From positions 1-10,649 of the forward strand of contig DSDR01000148.1 in the NCBI GenBank assembly GCA_011048645.1: 10,649 nucleotides of DNA. The letters run 5' to 3'. Source of the stretch: Phycisphaerales bacterium. GTDB taxonomy: Bacteria; Planctomycetota; Phycisphaerae; Sedimentisphaerales; Anaerohalosphaeraceae. Shown here one piece after another: positions 1 through 7,832 of the stretch (the stretch's first letter is position 1; each line of letters starts with the position of its first letter). A program made the position numbers and the translations under genes. The notes beneath the pieces were generated by a model that worked only from the letters and a program-made list of their open reading frames with translations, was not told the origin of the DNA and made no database searches.

Positions 1-58
1 ATAAACGAATATATACGGAATCAAAGAGAATCACTCTATTTTATTTTGAGAAACGATT

Positions 59-1867
59 ATGTTAAAACGAACAGAGTCTTGCGGACGACTTCGTACAGAA
101 CACATCGGCCAAACCGTGGTCGTTAACGGCTGGGTTAATTCCTATCGGGATCACGGCAATCTGGTGTTTATTGATTTGCGGGATCGTGAAGGCCTGGTGC
201 AATTGGTCTTTGATCCGGAAATGCATCCGGACGCCCATAAGCTGGCGCGTACCGTGCGTTGTGAATGGGTGCTCGGCGCTCGCGGCACGGTGCGTCCGCG
301 CGGCGACGGGCTGGAAAACCCCCGCCTGCCCACCGGCAAGATTGAGGTGATCGTGCAGGAACTGGAGGTGCTCAATCAGGCCAAGACGCCGCCGTTCGAG
401 ATTGATACCGCCGCCCAGGTCAATGAGGAATTGCGGCTTCAGTACCGGTATATCGATCTGCGTCGGCCGAGTATGCTCAGTCGGCTGGCGGTGCGCCACC
501 GCGTCACCAAGCTGACGCGCGATTACTTCGACGCCCTGGGCTTTTGGGAGATTGAAACCCCCATGCTCGGCAAGAGTACGCCCGAAGGGGCGCGCGATTA
601 TCTGGTCCCCAGTCGGTTGTATAAGGGCTGCTTTTATGCGTTGCCGCAGTCGCCGCAATTGTTCAAGCAAATTCTGATGGTTGCCAATACGGATCGCTAT
701 TTTCAGATTGTTCGGTGTTTTCGCGATGAGGATCCGCGGGCGGATCGCCAGGCCGAATTTACACAGATTGATGTGGAAATGAGTTTTGTTCAGGCCGAGG
801 ATGTGATGCGCACCAATGAGGGACTGATCGCCCGGATTTTCAAGGAGATTCTGGGGGTGGAGGTGTCGCTGCCGATTCGTCAGATGACGTATCAGCAGGC
901 GATGGACGACTACGGCATTGATCGTCCGGATTTGCGGTTTGAGATGAAACTTAAAGACCTGTCCGATATCGCGGCCGCATGTCAGTTTCAGGTGTTTACC
1001 TCGGCAGTTTCCAGAGGGGGCGTTGTCAAGGGGCTTTGCGCTCCCGGCGGCGAGAGGTATTCCCGCAGCGATATTGAAAAAACGCTCACTCAATTTGTCG
1101 GTGATTTTGGCGCAAAGGGTCTGGCCTGGTTCAAGGTAGCCTCCAAAGAATCCGGATCGGGGCTGGAACTGAAAAGCAGTATTGCCAAATTCTTCACAGA
1201 CGCTCAGCAGCAGGAGATCATTCGCCGTTTCGGCGCGTCCGCGGGCGACCTGATTTTGATGGTAGCCGACAGCGCCGATGTGGTCAATAAATCGCTGGCG
1301 CCGCTGCGCGTCCGGCTGGGCAAAGAGTTGGGATTGTGCCGGCCGGATCAGTTTGAATTTGTCTGGGTGGTGGATTTTCCGCTGTTCGAATGGAACGCGG
1401 ATGAAAAACGCTATGACTCGCTGCATCACCCGTTTACCTCGCCGGCGCCGGAGGATTTGCCCAAACTGGAAAGCGATCCGGCCCACATCCGCTCGCAGGC
1501 GTATGATCTGGTCGTCAACGGCTCGGAAATCGGCGGCGGCTCGGTGCGTATTCACGACCCGAAGGTACAGGCGAAGGTCTTTGATCTGCTCAATATCTCG
1601 CACAAACAGGCCCAGGAGCGTTTCGGCTTTTTCCTCAAGGCCCTGGAGTACGGCGCACCGCCGCACGGCGGAATCGCCTTCGGGCTGGATCGGCTCGTGA
1701 TGCTGCTGACGCAAACCGACAACATTCGCGATGTGATCGCGTTTCCCAAAACGCAGCGGGGCCAGTGCCTGCTGACCGATGCGCCGTCCGATGTCGATCA
1801 AAAGCAGCTTGACGAATTAAATCTTCGCGTCCAAAAGCATCTGCGTCAACTGGAACAAGAATCCTGA
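59..1867 (+). CDS. aspS: Aspartyl-tRNA synthetase, bacterial type
   Basis: Cytoplasmic class II synthetase that charges tRNA with aspartate. The 602-residue length fits the bacterial form, which carries a GAD insertion. Residues 1-105 match the OB-fold anticodon-binding domain (VNGWVNSYRDHG, then FIDLRDREGLVQLVFDP). The catalytic core starts near 125 (RYIDLRRPSML, ETPMLGKSTPEGARDY at 167-181). Motif 2 is RCFRDEDPRADRQAEFTQID at 219-238. The GAD-type insertion lies at about 290-405. NGSEIGGGSVRIHD (487-500) and motif 3 GIAFGLDRLVMLL (538-550) close the active site. The ATG at 59 has only a weak GAG-type Shine-Dalgarno (about 48-50), but the protein aligns with the family from its first residues. 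His32 and Gly82 suggest a non-discriminating enzyme (see findings). The 58 upstream bases are AT-rich and I see no clear promoter in them. The sensor kinase gene follows 32 bases later and is probably co-transcribed. Confidence 0.97.
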   Translation: MLKRTESCGRLRTEHIGQTVVVNGWVNSYRDHGNLVFIDLRDREGLVQLVFDPEMHPDAHKLARTVRCEWVLGARGTVRPRGDGLENPRLPTGKIEVIVQELEVLNQAKTPPFEIDTAAQVNEELRLQYRYIDLRRPSMLSRLAVRHRVTKLTRDYFDALGFWEIETPMLGKSTPEGARDYLVPSRLYKGCFYALPQSPQLFKQILMVANTDRYFQIVRCFRDEDPRADRQAEFTQIDVEMSFVQAEDVMRTNEGLIARIFKEILGVEVSLPIRQMTYQQAMDDYGIDRPDLRFEMKLKDLSDIAAACQFQVFTSAVSRGGVVKGLCAPGGERYSRSDIEKTLTQFVGDFGAKGLAWFKVASKESGSGLELKSSIAKFFTDAQQQEIIRRFGASAGDLILMVADSADVVNKSLAPLRVRLGKELGLCRPDQFEFVWVVDFPLFEWNADEKRYDSLHHPFTSPAPEDLPKLESDPAHIRSQAYDLVVNGSEIGGGSVRIHDPKVQAKVFDLLNISHKQAQERFGFFLKALEYGAPPHGGIAFGLDRLVMLLTQTDNIRDVIAFPKTQRGQCLLTDAPSDVDQKQLDELNLRVQKHLRQLEQES

Positions 1868-1899
1868 ATTCGCATTTTTATGCCGTCTTGAGAGGCATT

Positions 1900-3573
1900 A
1901 TGTTAAGACGCTATCAGCGATGGATCAAACCGGTTCTTGCACGGATCCAGCGCAAGCCGCTTTCGCTGGCGGAGAAATGCCGTCTGCAATTCGGCGCGGC
2001 GGTGCTGTTCAGTCTGGTGCTGGCGCTGCTGATTCCGTATCTCTGGATGGGCAAGCTGACGGAAAAAGCGGCGCTGGATGCCGGACGCGCCGTGGCCGAG
2101 ACGGTCTATGAGCGGCACTTCAAACTGGAACCGCTGTCCGAGAGTGAATTGCCTCGACTGACCGATAGCGGGCAGGTCCGCGAGGACAATGACCGTATTA
2201 TCGTATGGCATCGTGCCGGCACAAGCCCGGACGGCGTGGAGCAGGCTTTGACCGACTCCCAGAGGGGAAAAATCGAATGGCTGCGTTCGGGGTCGCGCGG
2301 CGGCGAAATCGGCTGGATTGAACGCCTTCCAAACCGTTCCCCTCAGAACGCCTATGTGCGGGTGGTGCTGGCCGATGAAAATTGCCTGCGCTGTCATTAT
2401 CCGCAAGGCACGGCGCCGGCCTTTAATCTCAATCAGGAAATCGGCGTTCTGGCGGTACGCACGCCGACCCATGAGCTGGAACGAACGCTGTTTTTGAATC
2501 GTTTATGGGTTGTGGTGGCCGGTTTGCTGGCCGGTATCGGAGCGATGGTGGCGTTCTATACAATTACGCAGCGGGTCATTCTGCGTCCCATTCGCCAGCT
2601 TCGGGCTTTGGTCAATAATGTGGCCGAAGGTAATTATGATATTCGCAGTTCCATTCGCACCGGCGACGAATATGAAAAGCTCTCGACCGCCTTTAATCAT
2701 ATGCTGGACAATCTGATGGAATCGCAGCATAAGCTGGAACGTGCCAATCAGCAGTTGGATCACAAGATCGTGCAGCTTTCACAAAAGAACATCGAGCTGT
2801 ACCAGGCCAACAAGCTCAAGAGCGAATTTCTGGCCAATATGTCGCACGAATTTCGCACGCCGCTGAACGCGATTCTTGGATTTGCCGAGCTGCTGCGGGA
2901 AAAGCCCGACGCCGAGACCGAAAAGACACGCCGTTGGGCCGAAAATATTATTTCCAGCGGACGGTCGCTGCTGAATATGATCAACGATCTGCTCGATTTG
3001 GCCAAGGCCGAGGCGGGCAAAATGGAATTGCGGGTCGAAAAGACAAGCGTCCAGCAATTGCTGGAGGGACTCACGGCGTTCTTCTCGCCCCTGACCGAGC
3101 AGAAACGAATAAAAGTCCGTCTGCAAGCGGATGATCGTATTCCGCTGATCCAGACGGACGCGGGAAAGCTGCAACAGATTCTCTACAATCTACTCAGCAA
3201 CGCCATCAAATTTACGCCGGATAACGGCCGTATTGTCGTCAAGGCGTATAGGCTGGACGATGTCACCGTACGGATTTCGGTTTCGGACACCGGGCCGGGA
3301 ATTTCCGAAGAAGACCAGACGAAAATTTTTGAAAAATTTCGCCAACTGGACGGCTCATTGACCCGCAAAGAACCGGGGACGGGGCTGGGACTGGCGATCT
3401 GCAGACAACTTTCCGAGTTACTGGCCGCAACCATCGGCGTGGAAAGCACATTAGGCCAAGGTTCGACCTTTTATCTGGATTTGCCGGTCAATCTAAGCCG
3501 GGCGTCTGAGGCGGCTCGGCAACCCACAATTCCGGACAAATTTCCGAGTAATGGCGGCAATACACCCCGATGA
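1900..3573 (+). CDS. Membrane sensor histidine kinase with CxxCH (heme c-type) sensor domain, HAMP, HisKA, HATPase
   Basis: Predicted inner-membrane two-component sensor kinase of 557 residues. In order: transmembrane helix about 31-50; extracytoplasmic sensor region about 51-200 containing CLRCH at 162-166, a c-type heme attachment motif, which resembles the DUF3365/Tll0287-like domain; second helix about 203-223; HAMP about 224-275; coiled linker 276-305; HisKA with phospho-acceptor His316 in MSHEFRTPLNAILGF; HATPase with N box (NLLSNAIKF, 430-438), G1 DTGPGI (463-468), F box IFEKF (about 476-480) and G2 GTGLGLAI (493-500). Every catalytic box is intact. No response regulator is in the window, so the partner is unknown. 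I chose the ATG at 1900 because GAGG (1892-1895) precedes it; an in-frame TTG at 1888 would add four residues. The non-conserved last 25 or so residues overlap the convergent gene. Redox or small-ligand sensing through heme is an inference. Confidence 0.93.
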   Translation: MLRRYQRWIKPVLARIQRKPLSLAEKCRLQFGAAVLFSLVLALLIPYLWMGKLTEKAALDAGRAVAETVYERHFKLEPLSESELPRLTDSGQVREDNDRIIVWHRAGTSPDGVEQALTDSQRGKIEWLRSGSRGGEIGWIERLPNRSPQNAYVRVVLADENCLRCHYPQGTAPAFNLNQEIGVLAVRTPTHELERTLFLNRLWVVVAGLLAGIGAMVAFYTITQRVILRPIRQLRALVNNVAEGNYDIRSSIRTGDEYEKLSTAFNHMLDNLMESQHKLERANQQLDHKIVQLSQKNIELYQANKLKSEFLANMSHEFRTPLNAILGFAELLREKPDAETEKTRRWAENIISSGRSLLNMINDLLDLAKAEAGKMELRVEKTSVQQLLEGLTAFFSPLTEQKRIKVRLQADDRIPLIQTDAGKLQQILYNLLSNAIKFTPDNGRIVVKAYRLDDVTVRISVSDTGPGISEEDQTKIFEKFRQLDGSLTRKEPGTGLGLAICRQLSELLAATIGVESTLGQGSTFYLDLPVNLSRASEAARQPTIPDKFPSNGGNTPR

Positions 3574-4444
3574 TGCGCATTGCGAACAGAAAAAACGCCG
3601 CGCTCGCAAGCCGCAGAACAAGCAGTCCCAGTGCCGCGGCGGTTCCGGCGTCGTCTTGCGATACAAACAGACCCATGCTCAAAAAGACCACACCAAAAGC
3701 AGCCAGCGTCATCAGCGTTGTAAAAAGATACGGCCGAAATGTCTTAACAATCGCCCGAATCAGCAGGTCGTAGCGAAAGACACGCCACCACGGCACTTCC
3801 AGCGCAATGATCGCCAGGTTCATCGGCCACAGCAGCAAACATAACACAACGATGATGTAATAGAGCCATCCAAGGTCAATCCCGAAAAATTCAAACCACG
3901 CACTGATAAACGACGCCGGCAGCAGGGCCGCAAGCAGTGTAACTAAAAACAAATAGCAGGATTTGATAACGTTCCATAGAAACTCAAACCCTGCGCCGGG
4001 TTCCACCGCCGGCAGCGATTCGCCGTCCATTCGTGCATCGAGAATGGTTTCCATGCTGTACCATGCAAAACAACCGAAGGTGACGAGGGTGGCCGCCCAG
4101 CCGACCAGCAACGGCGGGCGAAATCCCGGCAGCGTAAACGACAAATCCTTATCGCCCAGTAAAAAGTGAAACACGGCCAGTGCTGCACAGAAAACCAACC
4201 CCACATGACTTTCCCGATGCATAAACGCTTTGAACGACCCTTTCAGAGCATTGCCGTAAAAGCCGGGCAGGGCTGACGCCGCCTGAGGCTTGAGCAGGCG
4301 AGCCAAACGGCCGCTTTCGGATGGAATGACAAATCGGGTATCGCAATTCAGACAGCGGGCAATATGCCCGGCGAATCGGCTCTTGAACCCGCATACCCGC
4401 CCGCAATGCGGGCAATCACATTGAATCGTCGTCTCTTCGTTCAT
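3488..4444 (-). CDS. Zinc-ribbon polytopic membrane protein, function unknown
   Basis: A 318-residue protein of unknown function. Its N-terminus carries a four-cysteine zinc-ribbon pattern: CPHC at 11-14 and CLNC at 31-34, with extra cysteines at 9 and 18. A linker of about 45 residues follows. Then come about six hydrophobic segments, near 81-97, 112-130, 160-182, 192-214, 240-260 and 270-295. The Zn ribbon is therefore probably cytoplasmic on an integral membrane protein. Small MJ0042-like ribbons joined to membrane domains are common in planctomycetes (general knowledge). The gene follows the PilT-type gene on the same strand after 33 bases, suggesting an operon, but a role in pili is not shown. 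The start is uncertain. The ATG at 4444 gives MNEETTIQCDCPHCG; an in-frame GTG at 4468 would add eight residues. Neither has a good Shine-Dalgarno. The 3' end overlaps the kinase gene by 86 bases. Confidence 0.85.
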   Translation of the reverse strand: MNEETTIQCDCPHCGRVCGFKSRFAGHIARCLNCDTRFVIPSESGRLARLLKPQAASALPGFYGNALKGSFKAFMHRESHVGLVFCAALAVFHFLLGDKDLSFTLPGFRPPLLVGWAATLVTFGCFAWYSMETILDARMDGESLPAVEPGAGFEFLWNVIKSCYLFLVTLLAALLPASFISAWFEFFGIDLGWLYYIIVVLCLLLWPMNLAIIALEVPWWRVFRYDLLIRAIVKTFRPYLFTTLMTLAAFGVVFLSMGLFVSQDDAGTAAALGLLVLRLASAAFFLFAMRIIGVYCRHYSEICPELWVAEPPQTPGLD

Positions 4445-4477
4445 GGCAGGTATGCATTGAAATTCCACTGTCGCTAT

Positions 4478-5626
4478 TTATTCGACTTCCGGGTCGGTTT
4501 TCAGGGCATCCTGGAAGCTCTTCATATCATTGGCCCATTTCTGGGCTTCGAGCAAATCGACGAGGCCGCGTTTAACCAGGATCGCCAGATGCCGCTCGAA
4601 GGTAATCATCTTTTCATCGGGCTGATTCTTGGTCTTGACCTGCATCTGGGAGTAAATCTGTTCGAGTTTGCCTTTGCGAATCAGATTGGCCACGGCGTAA
4701 TTGCTGTTGAGGATTTCCATCGCGACCAGTCGTCCGTTGCCGTCTTTTCGCGGCAGCAGTTTCTGACAGACGATATAGCGCAGCCCCAGCGAAAGCTGAT
4801 TGCGTACTTCGTCTTGTCGTTCGGTGGGGAAAAAGTCGAGGATTCGCGTCAGTGTTCCGGTCACGTCGCGTGTATGCAGCGTCGAAAAGACCAGATGTCC
4901 CGTCTCGGCGGCGGTCAGCACCAGCGATACCGTCTCGGCGTCGCGCATCTCGCCGACAAAAATGACATCCGGATCTTCCCGCATCATCGACCGCAGTCCC
5001 GAGGCAAACAGCATGACATCACGTCCAATCTCGCGCTGTGAAATCATCGAATTGTGCTGTGGATAGATGTATTCAATCGGGTCTTCCAGCGTAATAATCC
5101 GACAGGCCCGATTTTCATTGATTCGCTGAATCAGTGAAGCGATGGTGGTGCTTTTACCGGCGCCGGTAATGCCGGTAAACAGGCACAGCCCCTGTTTGCG
5201 GCGGACGATGTCCTGCCAGCAGGTGTTGGGGAAACCGATTTTTTCAGGAACCGGAATGTCATTGCCCAACGCGCGGATGGCGGCGGTCAGTCCGTCGTTG
5301 TCCTGAAACGCATTGATGCGAAATTGCAGCGAGCCGTATTTGTAAGAGCAGTCCACCGTACAGTCGCGCTTGAGGGCGGCGATATTCTTCTCTCCGAGCA
5401 GCGGATAGATCAGTCCTTCGGCGACCGCTTTGGTTACGATGCCGCCTTTGAGCCGCACCAGGTCGCCGTCGATGCGGTAGGCCGGCTGGGTGCCGATTTT
5501 GATATGCAGGTCGGAGACCCGCATCGCCCCCATTTTCTCAAAATACGCCAGCATATCCGTAATGCTTAAAAACGCTCCTTCGCCGGCCGGGTAAATTTTG
5601 GCATCCGCTAACAGTGGTTGTTCCAT
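4478..5626 (-). CDS. pilT: PilT-type type IV pilus retraction ATPase
   Basis: Hexameric secretion-type ATPase, expected at the cytoplasmic base of a type IV pilus, where PilT proteins power retraction. Of 382 residues, about 25-130 match the PAS-like N-terminal domain (VSDLHIKIGTQPAYRIDGDL). Then: Walker A GITGAGKST (152-160), Asp box ITLEDPIEY (178-186), Walker B DPDVIFVGEMRDAET (218-232), and His box TAAETGHLVFSTLHTRD (238-254). AVANLIRKGKLEQIYSQMQ near 311-329 corresponds to the PilT AIRNLI motif and its following helix, which favours PilT over PilU or a PilB assembly ATPase. The N-terminus has about 15 residues more than typical PilT. The ATG at 5626 has a good ribosome binding site (GTGAGG, GAGG at 5632-5635). 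No other pilus gene is in the window; the gene lies upstream of the zinc-ribbon membrane protein. A PilT-like ATPase serving another secretion machine cannot be excluded. Confidence 0.92.
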   Translation of the reverse strand: MEQPLLADAKIYPAGEGAFLSITDMLAYFEKMGAMRVSDLHIKIGTQPAYRIDGDLVRLKGGIVTKAVAEGLIYPLLGEKNIAALKRDCTVDCSYKYGSLQFRINAFQDNDGLTAAIRALGNDIPVPEKIGFPNTCWQDIVRRKQGLCLFTGITGAGKSTTIASLIQRINENRACRIITLEDPIEYIYPQHNSMISQREIGRDVMLFASGLRSMMREDPDVIFVGEMRDAETVSLVLTAAETGHLVFSTLHTRDVTGTLTRILDFFPTERQDEVRNQLSLGLRYIVCQKLLPRKDGNGRLVAMEILNSNYAVANLIRKGKLEQIYSQMQVKTKNQPDEKMITFERHLAILVKRGLVDLLEAQKWANDMKSFQDALKTDPEVE

Positions 5627-5788
5627 TCAAGCCTCACTCAATCAAACAATTCCAATCAGTTTTCACAACCTATTTTAACCGCGATGTGTCCAAAAGAAAA
5701 GCACAGAGCCAAAAAAACCTTCGCACTCCGCGGCCGATTCAGCACGTGTCAGGTCAGCGCCGAGCGGCCGATAAGGCCTCCGGTCCGA

Positions 5789-5812
5789 CCGCTTGCGCAA
5801 GGGCGGCTTTTT
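5789..5812 (+). terminator. Terminator-like hairpin upstream of the kdsB promoter
   Basis: CCGC (5789-5792) pairs with GCGG (5803-5806). TT/AA pairs extend the stem inside it around a GCGC loop, with a GG bulge. CTTTTT (T run 5808-5812) follows. On the plus strand this resembles a rho-independent terminator. No plus-strand gene ends here, since the upstream neighbour is on the minus strand. It could insulate the kdsB promoter, end a small RNA, or be chance. Confidence 0.4.
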
Positions 5813-5826
5813 GCTGATAATGTCGG

Positions 5827-5855
5827 TTGACAGGGGGGGCGTTGCTGTCTATGAT
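5827..5855 (+). promoter_or_regulatory. Near-consensus sigma-70 promoter for the kdsB operon
   Basis: A perfect -35 hexamer TTGACA (5827-5832) is followed by a 17-base spacer that begins with seven G, and then a -10 hexamer TATGAT (5850-5855), one mismatch from TATAAT. Transcription should start near 5862, giving a leader of about 60 bases before the kdsB GTG. It is the only convincing promoter I see for the four plus-strand genes that follow, so it probably drives kdsB, the ATPase, the TOPRIM-like gene and pyrG together. Confidence 0.75.
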
Positions 5856-5924
5856 AGCCGGGCAGTGGTCGATACGGTTTAATGAATCGCCTGAATCGTC
5901 ATTATCGCTGCAAGGAACAAAGAC

Positions 5925-6665
5925 GTGAAAATAATGGTGGTCATTCCCGCCCGTTACGGGTCCAGTCGGATGGCGGGCAAGGTTCTGGCTAAAGAAACGG
6001 GCAAATATCTTGTTCAGCATACGTATGAACGCGCGCTGGGCGCCGAGCGTGTCAGCGAGGTGGTCATTGCCGCCGATGACGAGCGGGTCGCGGCCGCCTG
6101 TCGGGCGTTTGGCGCGCCGTGTGTGATGACCCGCCCGACCCATCCGAGCGGTACTGACCGTATCGCCGAGGCGGCGGCCAATCGCCCCTGCGATATTGTG
6201 GTCAACCTGCAGGCCGATGAGCCGGAAATCGCCCCGGCGTATATTGATCGCGTCGCGGAACTGCTCGTGCAAAATCCCGATGCGCAAATGGCGACGCTGT
6301 TGGCGCCTTTTCAAACGCCTGAGGAAGTAGCCAACCCCAATATTGTCAAATGTGTTACAGATAAAAACGGACGAGCATTGTATTTTTCGCGTTCGCCGGT
6401 TCCTTATGATCGGCAAAACGGCGGAATCGGGGAGGTGAGCTTCTATCGCCGGCATTTGGGGATTTACGCCTACCGCAAAGAGTTTTTGCTGGTGTATGCG
6501 ACGCTGCCGCCCAGTCGGCTCGAACAGTGCGAAAAACTCGAACAGCTTCGCGCTCTGGACAACGGGTTTACCATTTTAACCGATACGGTCGAACGTGCCT
6601 GGGACGGGATCGACACCCCCGAACAGTATGCGGCATTTGTGGCACGGCAAGATAACGTTGAATAA
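5925..6665 (+). CDS. kdsB: 3-deoxy-manno-octulosonate cytidylyltransferase (CMP-Kdo synthetase)
   Basis: Cytoplasmic enzyme that joins CTP and Kdo into CMP-Kdo, the activated sugar for the lipopolysaccharide inner core, releasing pyrophosphate. The 246-residue length is typical. The nucleotide-binding start is VVIPARYGSSRMAGKVL (5-21). HPSGTDRIAEAA (73-84), NLQADEPEI (94-102, with the conserved metal and CTP-site Asp98), ALYFSRSPVPYDR (151-163), HLGIYAYR (177-184) and LEQCEKLEQLRALDNG (199-214) follow, and IDTPEQ lies near 229-234. The family usually reads NVQGDEP, so NLQADEP is a mild variation. The start is GTG at 5925, supported by AAGGA at 5912-5916 with eight bases of spacing; the next ATG (5934) sits too far from it and would trim the conserved start. 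It is the first gene behind the 5827 promoter. Its presence indicates an outer membrane carrying Kdo. Confidence 0.96.
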   Translation: MKIMVVIPARYGSSRMAGKVLAKETGKYLVQHTYERALGAERVSEVVIAADDERVAAACRAFGAPCVMTRPTHPSGTDRIAEAAANRPCDIVVNLQADEPEIAPAYIDRVAELLVQNPDAQMATLLAPFQTPEEVANPNIVKCVTDKNGRALYFSRSPVPYDRQNGGIGEVSFYRRHLGIYAYRKEFLLVYATLPPSRLEQCEKLEQLRALDNGFTILTDTVERAWDGIDTPEQYAAFVARQDNVE

Positions 6666-6674
6666 AGGTGAGAT

Positions 6675-7832
6675 ATGTACGTTTCCGGTCTTAGTTTACA
6701 GAATTGGAAAAATTTTAGAAAAGTGGATGTGAAACTTCGCAGACGGATGTTTCTTGCGGGTCCGAATGCGAGCGGGAAATCCAATTTTCTGGATGTTTTT
6801 CGTTTTCTAAGAGATATTGTGAAGGCCGGCGGCGGACTCCAGCAGGCTGTGCAGGATCGGGGCGGCCTGTCAAAGATTCGATGTTTGGCGGCACGCCAGG
6901 AACCGGACATTGAAATTGAAGTCCATTTATCCGATACGGAATTGAGTGGAGCTGTCCCCGTGTGGAAATATGCAATCGGGATTAAGCAGCAGACCCGTGG
7001 ACACCGGCAACCCTATCTCAGTTTTGAACGTATTTGGTACCGTGGTGAACGGATTTTGAACCGACCGGATGATTCAGACCGGCAAGACGATCTCCGCCTG
7101 ACCCAAACACATTTGGAGCAAATCAGTGCAAATGAAAAGTTCAGGGCGATTTCCAATTTTTTCAACAGTGTTTCATACTTGCATTTAGTGCCGCAGTTGG
7201 TTCGAAACCCGGAGGCATTTTCCGGCTCCAATATTGCAGGCGATCCTTATGGCCGCAACTTTCTGGAACGTGTCGCCAGAACCACGGAAAAGACGCGCAG
7301 GGCGAGACTTCGTAAAATTGAACAAGCTCTGGTAAAAGCTGTTCCGCAATTGAAACACTTGACAGATATAAAAGACGAAGCGGGAATTCCTCACCTGGAA
7401 GCTGTTTATGAACATTGGCGACCACGAGGCGCAAAGCAAAGAGAAGATCAGTTTTCCGATGGAACCCTTCGGCTGATCGCTTTTTTCTGGAGTTTGATGG
7501 AAAGTGACAATTTGCTCTTGATGGAAGAGCCGGAATTGTCCTTAAATGCGGCAATCGTAAAGCTTTTGCCTTCTATTATACATCGATTTCAAAAGAAGAA
7601 AACAAGGCAAGTGATTCTGAGCACACACAGCGCCGAATTGTTGGACGATAAAGGGATTGACGGCAGTGAAGTGCTTGTTTTGACGCCTGCCGTCGAAGGA
7701 ACTGAAATCAAAGTTGCCTCTGATATTGAAGAAGTTCGCCTGCTTCTTGAGGGAGGGTTTACAATTGCCGAGGCGGTTTTGCCCAGAACGGAACCCAAGG
7801 CAATGCAACAGGGATTTTTATTTGATGTCTAA
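6675..7832 (+). CDS. AAA/ABC-type ATPase (AAA_21, OLD-like), candidate defence protein
   Basis: A 385-residue ATPase of the SMC/ABC-like AAA_15/AAA_21 group (resembling COG4637). It begins with a typical core strand (VSGLSLQNWKNFRKVDVKL) and Walker A GPNASGKSN at 29-37. A less conserved middle (about 75-250) replaces the long coiled coil of SMC proteins. The second half holds the signature-like FSDGTLRLIA (260-269), Walker B LLLMEEPEL (280-288) with an EE pair, and the switch histidine in STHSAELLD (316-324). There is no TOPRIM domain in the same chain; that role may be filled by the next gene, which starts inside this one. AAAGGTGAG lies just before the ATG, nine bases after kdsB. Parts are strongly AT-rich compared with its neighbours. 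Split ATPase plus TOPRIM pairs often act in phage defence; function here is inferred, not shown. Confidence 0.88.
   Translation: MYVSGLSLQNWKNFRKVDVKLRRRMFLAGPNASGKSNFLDVFRFLRDIVKAGGGLQQAVQDRGGLSKIRCLAARQEPDIEIEVHLSDTELSGAVPVWKYAIGIKQQTRGHRQPYLSFERIWYRGERILNRPDDSDRQDDLRLTQTHLEQISANEKFRAISNFFNSVSYLHLVPQLVRNPEAFSGSNIAGDPYGRNFLERVARTTEKTRRARLRKIEQALVKAVPQLKHLTDIKDEAGIPHLEAVYEHWRPRGAKQREDQFSDGTLRLIAFFWSLMESDNLLLMEEPELSLNAAIVKLLPSIIHRFQKKKTRQVILSTHSAELLDDKGIDGSEVLVLTPAVEGTEIKVASDIEEVRLLLEGGFTIAEAVLPRTEPKAMQQGFLFDV

Noticed and set aside
24..48. AGAG...CTCT hairpin with T-rich tail before aspS
   Set aside because: Only four pairs in an AT-rich stretch, too weak to call a terminator of an upstream gene.
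62..1801. 579-codon open frame antisense to almost all of aspS
   Set aside because: Its product is rich in Arg, His, Gln and Ile with no recognisable domain, while the sense frame is a full aspartyl-tRNA synthetase. Long antisense frames are common in GC-rich codon usage.
4364..5041. 225-codon plus-strand frame across the pilT and zinc-ribbon genes
   Set aside because: It runs antisense to two supported genes and shows no family pattern.
5882..5990. Small open frame starting at the ATG in the kdsB leader
   Set aside because: No ribosome binding site, and it runs into kdsB out of frame with no conserved look.
7714..7824. Upstream extension of the TOPRIM-like gene
   Set aside because: The added residues are encoded within the conserved ATPase frame and do not resemble the family; the ATG at 7825 fits the protein start.
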